A stretch of DNA of 10,017 bases from Hyphomonadaceae bacterium (GTDB taxonomy: Bacteria > Pseudomonadota > Alphaproteobacteria > Caulobacterales > Aquidulcibacteraceae). The stretch covers positions 129 to 10,145 of the forward strand of contig DPWD01000191.1 of the NCBI GenBank assembly GCA_003526465.1. The letters run 5' to 3'. The notes beneath the pieces were generated by a model. The model was not told where the DNA came from. It made no database searches and saw nothing but the letters and a program-made list of their open reading frames with translations. Shown here piece after piece: positions 5,779 through 10,017 of this stretch (within the stretch, counting starts at the first letter, position 1; every line of letters starts with the position of its first letter). Made by a program: the position numbers and the translations under genes.

Positions 5779-6126
5779 TCATCGCCCAGGCGCGTCTGGG
5801 CGCGCGCGGTCCGCCGCCGCTCGTAGCGCCTTCAGCAATTCCTCGCGTGAAGTCACGCCGGTATAGCGCATCACCACCTTGCCATCCTTGAACAGCAGTA
5901 AAGTGGGGATTGAGCGCACTTGGAAAGTCTGAGCCAACGCCTGCTCTCGATCGACATTGACCTTGGCCACGATTGCGGCCTCGCCGATTTCGGCCGCCAC
6001 AGAATCAAGGATCGGCAGTTGCGTGCGGCAGGGCGGACACCACTCCGCCCAGAAATCGACGAGCACCGGTTTTGTCGACTCCAGAATGGCGCTCTTGAAC
6101 GTATCGGCGGTGAGTGAAACGGTCAT
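5779..6126 (-). CDS. Thioredoxin-fold protein with a CPPC active site
   Basis: The 115-residue, single-domain product follows canonical thioredoxin from end to end. It has VLVDFWAEWCPPCRTQLPIL at residues 21-40 with the redox pair C30/C33, VAKVNVDREQALAQTFQVRS, the cis-proline loop SIPT (P74), and LLLFKDGKVVMRYTGVTSRE. The dipeptide between the cysteines is Pro-Pro rather than the usual Gly-Pro. In the thioredoxin family this dipeptide tunes redox potential, so this protein may have a narrower partner range. There is no signal peptide, so it should be cytoplasmic. The ATG at 6126 has AAGGG about 8 nt upstream. It follows the deiodinase-like redoxin with a 16-bp gap, suggesting it reduces that protein or shares its substrate. 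Confidence 0.92.
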   Translation of the reverse strand: MTVSLTADTFKSAILESTKPVLVDFWAEWCPPCRTQLPILDSVAAEIGEAAIVAKVNVDREQALAQTFQVRSIPTLLLFKDGKVVMRYTGVTSREELLKALRAAADRARPDAPGR

Positions 6127-6142
6127 GGATATGCCCTTCTGA

Positions 6143-6928
6143 TCAGGCGCGCGCGCGCCGGCTGAAAGGAGGAAGGATCGCGGCGATGAGGGCGAGTGGG
6201 GCGGCTACCCGCCACATATCGCTCCAGGCGCCCGCCCCGGCGCGATTGAGCACAGGGGCGATATCGCCCAGCATGCGCACTATCGGACCTATCATCGCCG
6301 ATGACTTGCGCTGCGACAGTTTGCGGCCGTCCGAGACGCGCTTCAACGCACGCGCCAGCGCTTTGGTCTCATTGGCCCAGTGGGCGCGAAACAGGATGAG
6401 GCCGTCAGGGTCGATCAGATAGGCGGCGTTAGGTTTTGCGCCGAAGGCGCGGTGCAGGCCGCCGTCAATATCGTCCACGGCGACATCGAACGGTAGATCA
6501 TGCAGGTCGCGGAGATAGCGCGCATGGGCGATTTTGTCTTCGATGCTGTCGGGCTGTGAGATGCGCGCGCCTGGATGGGCTTCGCGCACATTCACCATCA
6601 CGAACTGGACGCGCGCTCCAAAGCGTCGATAGAGCTCCTTCAGCCCCGGCGTCGAATTGTCGGTCATCGGGCAGGTGCTTGAGCCAAACACCATAAGCGT
6701 TGCGCGGTGATGAATAAGGCCACGAGAGCGAAAACGACGGCGGCTGATAGTCGCCAGATCGAAATCAGGCACGATGTCGCCGGGTCCCAGATCGTCCTTG
6801 GCAAAGCTCATGTCGGCCATGAGGACCGACATCGACAGACGCTGAAAACGATAGTCGCCGCCGGCGTCAGCCGGCTCATGAGCGCAGCCGCAATGATGGC
6901 CGCAAGCGGAAGGTTCGGAGATGGTCAA
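6143..6928 (-). CDS. Deiodinase-like redoxin (peroxiredoxin/thioredoxin-fold) protein
   Basis: From the proposed TTG at 6928 the product is 261 residues. A Cys/His-rich N-terminal patch (CGHHCGCAHE, residues 9-18) precedes YRFQRLSMSVLMADM. The redoxin domain spans about residues 45-195: GPGDIVPDFDL, then LMVFGSSTCPMTDNS with the putative catalytic C86, then VMVNVREAHPGARI (REAHP at 115-119), AVDDIDGGLHRAFGAKPNAAYLID and FRAHWANE. The FGS-x-TCP plus REAHP pairing is characteristic of iodothyronine-deiodinase-like proteins; here cysteine stands where animal enzymes use selenocysteine. A C-terminal hydrophobic segment (MWRVAAPLALIAAILPPF) could anchor it to the membrane. No ATG lies between the hairpin at 6958-6992 and residue 33, so the start is uncertain: TTG 6928 keeps the N-terminal motif, ATG 6832 is the alternative. 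Substrate unknown; dehalogenation should not be assumed. Confidence 0.78.
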   Translation of the reverse strand: MTISEPSACGHHCGCAHEPADAGGDYRFQRLSMSVLMADMSFAKDDLGPGDIVPDFDLATISRRRFRSRGLIHHRATLMVFGSSTCPMTDNSTPGLKELYRRFGARVQFVMVNVREAHPGARISQPDSIEDKIAHARYLRDLHDLPFDVAVDDIDGGLHRAFGAKPNAAYLIDPDGLILFRAHWANETKALARALKRVSDGRKLSQRKSSAMIGPIVRMLGDIAPVLNRAGAGAWSDMWRVAAPLALIAAILPPFSRRARA

Positions 6929-6957
6929 TGTCGAACTCGTCTTGAATGAGGGGGAAG

Positions 6958-6992
6958 TGGGGGACGCGACATGGGGAAGGACGCGTCCCCCA
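6958..6992 (-). promoter_or_regulatory. 11-bp perfect stem-loop between the hydrolase and redoxin genes
   Basis: TGGGGGACGCG (6958-6968) and CGCGTCCCCCA (6982-6992) pair exactly around a 13-nt loop. The stem lies 8 bp past the hydrolase stop and about 30 bp before the redoxin start. Without a T-run it is better seen as a processing, stability or partial-termination element that could set different expression of the two genes. Confidence 0.5.
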
Positions 6993-6999
6993 GCCGGCG

Positions 7000-7830
7000 T
7001 CACGCTCGCAGAGCCTCGATGCGTTCGACGGCTTCCGAGGTGCGCCACACGGCGTTGGCCATCATGCGGAAGTTGATTAAGGCGGCGAGGTAACCATCGC
7101 CGTCCGGAATCTTCGCGCCGGCCGTCGCATCGCGCACGACCGCCACCTCGAAACCTTGTTCGAGTAGTTCGCGCATGTGGCTTTCAACACAGAGATTGGC
7201 CGACATGCCGGCCAGAATGATCTGGTCGATGTGCTGCTTGCGCAGCTGCAGCACGAGATCGTTGGTCTCGGGCCCATACATCTTGTGCGGCGACGCCACC
7301 ACGGTCTTGCCGTCTTCGATGAACGGGCGCAGGCGCAGCAGCCAATCGGCGCCGGAATTGGCGAAGCCGTCCAGATTGAGCGGCCCCGCGCGGTCGAACA
7401 TGTGAATCGAATGCATCACCTTTTCGAGCGCGCCTTCAAAGCGCCAGCCGTGATCGTGCGGATAATAATAGTGCGGTGAGACAAAGGTTGGCAGATCGAC
7501 GGCCTTTGCGGCGCGGAAAACGCGTTCGAGGTTTTCAATCGTGTTCTGCTCTCGCACGCTTTCGCCCACGACGCCCCAGGCAACGCCAGTTTCCGCGAGG
7601 AAGTCGTTCTGCGGGTCCATGACAACGAGCGCGACGCGCCCGCGCGTCAGCGTCATATTGCTTGCCGGCAGCGCGGGCTCGGCGGGATCAGCGTAGGGCG
7701 AGCGTGCGCCGCGCGACTGAGCTTGTGCGTCGTTGGCGCCGGTTGCGATCAAGGCCGCCCCGGCGGCCGCGATGGCGCCCCCGGTGATGAGATGGCGGCG
7801 TTGTAGTGTTTCTTTTTCGGAATTGGACAT
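7000..7830 (-). CDS. Tat-exported isochorismatase-family cysteine hydrolase
   Basis: The 276-residue product starts with a twin-arginine type leader (QRRHLITGGAIAAAGAALIA) and a likely signal-peptidase site after the AQA ending at residue 37, so the enzyme should be exported folded to the periplasm. The mature part is a full isochorismatase-like (cysteine hydrolase) domain with the expected triad: D72 in VALVVMDPQNDFL, K183 in SPHKMYGPETND and C214 in MSANLCVESHMREL. The fold covers isochorismatases, nicotinamidases and other amidases; which substrate is used cannot be told. The ATG at 7830 is preceded by GAGGA about 12 nt upstream. It precedes the redoxin gene on the same strand, separated by a stem-loop. 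A periplasmic location is atypical for metabolic isochorismatases and favours an amide-hydrolase role; this last point is inference. Confidence 0.9.
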   Translation of the reverse strand: MSNSEKETLQRRHLITGGAIAAAGAALIATGANDAQAQSRGARSPYADPAEPALPASNMTLTRGRVALVVMDPQNDFLAETGVAWGVVGESVREQNTIENLERVFRAAKAVDLPTFVSPHYYYPHDHGWRFEGALEKVMHSIHMFDRAGPLNLDGFANSGADWLLRLRPFIEDGKTVVASPHKMYGPETNDLVLQLRKQHIDQIILAGMSANLCVESHMRELLEQGFEVAVVRDATAGAKIPDGDGYLAALINFRMMANAVWRTSEAVERIEALRA

Positions 7831-8003
7831 TGTGCGGTCGCTTCCTCAACTGATTTCGCGGGGCGATGCGCAAGACCCAGCGTTCAGCGGCGAAGCTGCT
7901 GTCGGAAGTCTCGATCTTGGCGTATCGCGGCCGCGGTGTGTGCGGCTGTTGGGATATTGAGGCCCAAGCGCTCAGGCGGAAGCACATGAGCTGGGATAGC
8001 ATT

Positions 8004-8020
8004 CATGCCAACCTGGCATG
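8004..8020 (-). other. Short perfect hairpin after the methyltransferase gene
   Basis: CATGCCA (8004-8010) and TGGCATG (8014-8020) form a 7-bp stem with a 3-nt loop, about 50 bp beyond the methyltransferase stop on the minus strand. No T-run follows. It may help end that transcript. The rest of 7831-8072 shows no gene and no clear promoter for the hydrolase. Confidence 0.3.
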
Positions 8021-8072
8021 TATCCGCATCGACCAAGTGAAGCCCTCGCTCGCGCTCTATGGTGCGTACACT

Positions 8073-9026
8073 TCATGCGCTGTGACGAGCGCCATCCATG
8101 AGCCACGCGATCTGCGCGCTGTTTCGATCGATCACTGCCCGGGGCGGGGAAGCTGCAACGCCAGAATAGGTGAGCAGTCGTTGGAGGACGCGGAGACTCT
8201 CTGGGGAGTGCGCCGTTTCGATCATGGCGCTCAGACGCTCCCGGTGGGCGTTGATGCGATCGGATGCGTCTGAGACCGACGCAAACAAGTGAGCGGGCGC
8301 ATAGCGGTCTCGGTTCGTCCAGAGATTGATCAACCCCCTGGTGTAAAACAAGGCTGAGTCCTTAGGGGGAGCGTCTTGTAGAAGGGAGGTTAAACCGTCG
8401 CTCTGGCTTGCGATTGTCATGTCAGCGAGGGCTTCTCCATCTTTATCCGACGCAGTCCGCGCTGCCGCGCCGTAGAGAATTGCTTCAATGAGGCCGGATT
8501 TGATCGTAATGCGGCGCAGCCGATTGAGCCGCTGGGAGACTGCCGCGAAGATCGCCCCGTCGCGCGCATGCAAGATCAATCGCATTTTACCGCCGGGTTT
8601 GAGGACGCGCGCTAGTTCCCGTACCGCATCGAGTTCGCATGCATACTCGAACCCAAACTGCGATGTGACAGCATCAAAGGATGAGGCACGATATGGCAGC
8701 GCTTCGATATGAACACCGCCTGCAAGGAACGGTGCGGCGGCGTCGCGCTGTGTCCGCGCGCGTCCGCCAACATCAGCGGCGTCAACACCTGTAATCTCGA
8801 AAGCGGCGCCCTGATCGTTTGCAACGATCTGGGCGAGCCGCGTCACGGCGCCGTTCCCGGCACCAAGGTCCAAGATGCGCGCTCCCTGGGGTAGTTCAGA
8901 GAAGAACTCACGCCAGTGTTGATCGAGCGCCTCCGACGGCTCAGCGCCTTCGGCAAGGCTGGTGGTCTGGCCTGTACGCCAATACGCGGTCCAAGTGTCT
9001 TGCGGTTGGCGCCAGACGCCGGCCAT
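8073..9026 (-). CDS. Class I SAM-dependent methyltransferase
   Basis: The 317-residue product has the Rossmann-like SAM-binding core in residues ~45-160. Motif I is ARILDLGAGNGAVTRLA (D53-G59), the acidic end of strand 2 is ITGVDAAD (D82), strand 4 is SSFDAVTSQFGFEYA, and the post-motif is ELARVLKPGGKMRLIL. The N-terminal AYWRTGQTTSL segment is seen in several stand-alone methyltransferases. The C-terminal half (about 165-317) is helical and shows no recognised substrate domain, so the methyl acceptor is unknown. The ATG at 9026 has AGGAG about 12 nt upstream inside a CCTCTCGAGAGG palindrome. It lies 101 bp from the CBS gene on the same strand, so it may have its own promoter. A small-molecule methyltransferase is most likely. 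Confidence 0.88.
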   Translation of the reverse strand: MAGVWRQPQDTWTAYWRTGQTTSLAEGAEPSEALDQHWREFFSELPQGARILDLGAGNGAVTRLAQIVANDQGAAFEITGVDAADVGGRARTQRDAAAPFLAGGVHIEALPYRASSFDAVTSQFGFEYACELDAVRELARVLKPGGKMRLILHARDGAIFAAVSQRLNRLRRITIKSGLIEAILYGAAARTASDKDGEALADMTIASQSDGLTSLLQDAPPKDSALFYTRGLINLWTNRDRYAPAHLFASVSDASDRINAHRERLSAMIETAHSPESLRVLQRLLTYSGVAASPPRAVIDRNSAQIAWLMDGARHSA

Positions 9027-9040
9027 GAGTTTGACGCGCT

Positions 9041-9052
9041 CCTCTCGAGAGG
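9041..9052. other. 12-bp perfect palindrome over the methyltransferase ribosome-binding region
   Basis: CCTCTCGAGAGG is self-complementary and contains the AGGAG-adjacent purine tract used as the likely ribosome binding site of the methyltransferase gene. It may be a protein-binding site or chance; the evidence is sequence symmetry and position only. Confidence 0.25.
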
Positions 9053-9127
9053 GGCTTCGAGCCGACCAGAGATGTGGTTACGTTATTGGACGCCGATGGT
9101 CGTCGAGGGCTTTAGAACACGGTCATT

Positions 9128-9574
9128 TCAAGCTCGGGCGAGCACCGCCCCGCGGGCCATGTCGCGGAGGACGCGCGACTCCAGTTCGGCGCTCTCCAGC
9201 CGCGCCTTCACGAGGTCGCCAATCGAAACCAGGCCAAACGTGCGGCCGTCGCGCGCAGCGAGAAGATATCGCACGCGAGAGCGTGTCATCAGGGCGAGCG
9301 CGTGGGCCACGCTGTCATCAGGATCGCAGGTCGGCGCAGGCGCGCGCATCGCCGCGCACAGGCGCTGACTGAGACTAGCCGCTCCGCCGGCGGCGACGAC
9401 GCTGACGATGTCGGGTTCGGTGATGATGCCGATGGGCTTGCCTGCCAAATCGGTCGCGACGACCGATCCGACTTGATGGGCGGACATCAACGCGATCGCT
9501 TCCGCAAGCGGGCGATCAGCGAAGATTGTGATGAGCGAGGCTTGCTTTCCTTGCAAGACATCGATGACCCGCAT
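9128..9574 (-). CDS. Tandem CBS-domain protein
   Basis: The 148-residue product consists of two CBS motifs and little else. CBS1 spans about residues 1-62 (MRVIDVLQGKQASLITIFAD, then HQVGSVVATDLAGKPIGIIT with EPDIV). CBS2 spans about 74-128 (APTCDPDDSVAHALALMTRS, VRYLLAARDGRTFGLVSIGD). A helical tail rich in Glu/Arg follows. CBS pairs bind adenine nucleotides such as AMP, ATP or SAM, and act as energy or ligand sensors. Stand-alone two-CBS proteins are common in alphaproteobacteria, usually without an assigned partner. The ATG at 9574 is chosen because GGAG lies exactly 6 nt upstream; a TTG at 9586 in the same frame sits on that ribosome binding site. The nearby methyltransferase is a conceivable but unproven partner. 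Confidence 0.92.
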   Translation of the reverse strand: MRVIDVLQGKQASLITIFADRPLAEAIALMSAHQVGSVVATDLAGKPIGIITEPDIVSVVAAGGAASLSQRLCAAMRAPAPTCDPDDSVAHALALMTRSRVRYLLAARDGRTFGLVSIGDLVKARLESAELESRVLRDMARGAVLARA

Positions 9575-9702
9575 GACGATCTCCAATTAGCGCCGCCTCC
9601 ACACAAGCCTTCGTTGAGGCGCTGGGAGCTGTTACGTCAGCGGTGAGAGAAGAATCACAAGCGGCGCGGAGACTGCGAAATCGGCATGAAAGCCATTCCA
9701 TG

Positions 9703-10017
9703 TCAGCGCGCGCCATTGAGCGACCAGTCATAGTCGTGTGCGGCTATGCGCGTCACGCCAGCGAGTTGATCGCGCAACGTGGGTTCGGCAAAGCGGCGCA
9801 GATTCGAAATGACGCCAGCGTCGTTTCCACCGAAATCCACCTTGAACCATTCGTAGATCGAAGACACCCGCAGCGAACTATTGGCGACGCGCGCGGCGCG
9901 AGGGTGGTTGACGAAGGCGCGCGCGGCGGCGTCGAGCTCCCGTTCGAGCGTGTCGGCGGACCAGGCCCGAGGCTGGAGATTGGGACAACCGATCGAGGCG
10001 CAATTGACCGCATAATG
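9703..10017 (-). CDS. DUF547-domain protein, partial: N-terminus beyond right edge
   Basis: The reverse strand is open from the window edge to the TGA at 9705-9703, giving 104 residues of a C-terminus. It begins HYAVNCASIGCPNLQPRAWS, the strongly conserved DUF547 signature with two cysteines. It continues LDAAARAFVNHPRAARV, VSSIYEWFKVDFGGNDAGVI and HDYDWSLNGAR at the end. The order and content match the family's C-terminal half. DUF547 proteins have no settled biochemical role; bacterial members are often exported, but the N-terminus needed to check for a signal peptide lies outside. No start codon is in the window in this frame, so a standard ORF scan would miss it. The gap of 128 bp to the CBS start leaves the operon relation open. 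Confidence 0.85.
   Translation of the reverse strand, partial: HYAVNCASIGCPNLQPRAWSADTLERELDAAARAFVNHPRAARVANSSLRVSSIYEWFKVDFGGNDAGVISNLRRFAEPTLRDQLAGVTRIAAHDYDWSLNGAR

Noticed and set aside
6929..7048. Redoxin start at GTG 7048
   Set aside because: It overlaps the hydrolase gene and spans the stem-loop; the added residues are Pro/Ser/Arg-rich with no family match.
7866..8273. Plus-strand frame across the gap before the methyltransferase stop
   Set aside because: Mostly intergenic plus antisense sequence; no domain pattern and no neighbouring plus-strand genes.
9753..10013. Minus-strand 86-codon frame at the right edge
   Set aside because: Ser/Pro/Arg-rich low-complexity translation in a frame shifted from the well-supported DUF547 frame.
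1..10017. CRISPR arrays, tRNA or rRNA genes, insertion sequences, phage genes
   Set aside because: No regularly spaced repeats, cloverleaf-like gene, transposase motifs or integrase seen on reading both strands; subtle tRNAs cannot be excluded without a scan.

Overview
The window is a high-GC, densely packed bacterial chromosome segment. Protein family types and codon preference suggest an alphaproteobacterium; this is an impression, and no rRNA or other phylogenetic marker is present to fix the taxon. I see no tRNA, rRNA, CRISPR array, transposase or integrase. Nearly everything is on the minus strand; only a DsrE-family gene and a LysR regulator are on the plus strand.

Region 1 (1-3167) is a tightly coupled minus-strand operon reading tetR, FMN split-barrel (PNPOx-like) protein, moaA, moaD, TauE/SafE-type (TSUP) permease (cut by the window edge). 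The first three junctions are 4-base stop/start overlaps (GTGA, ATGA, ATGA), and the moaD stop directly abuts the permease start. A DsrE-family gene faces away from tetR. The 118-bp gap between them holds a perfect 16-bp palindrome (TACCGAACGTTCGGTA) overlapping plausible promoters for both directions, a likely TetR operator. Molybdopterin synthesis genes, a DsrE protein and a possible sulfite/sulfonate exporter under one TetR suggest a sulfur/molybdenum-cofactor module, but the physiological role is inference.

Region 2 (3168-5534) has an intergenic stretch with a strong hairpin, then a divergent pair: an SRPBCC-family protein (minus) and a CrgA-like LysR regulator (plus). Their shared intergenic region carries two separate perfect inverted repeats. 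After lysR come back-to-back terminators, then a minus-strand DUF1348 (SnoaL/NTF2-like) gene.

Region 3 (5625-7830) is a minus-strand set reading Tat-exported isochorismatase-family hydrolase, deiodinase-like redoxin, thioredoxin with an unusual CPPC active site, and possibly a tiny membrane ORF. The redoxin and thioredoxin are 16 bp apart and may form a redox couple. An 11-bp-stem hairpin separates the hydrolase from the redoxin.

Region 4 (8073-10017) holds three more minus-strand genes: a class I SAM-dependent methyltransferase, a two-CBS-domain protein, and the C-terminal part of a DUF547 protein entering from the right edge.

Several starts here are not the longest possible. Ribosome binding sites and family alignment favour internal starts for moaA, dsrE, lysR, DUF1348 (TTG), the redoxin (TTG) and the CBS gene.
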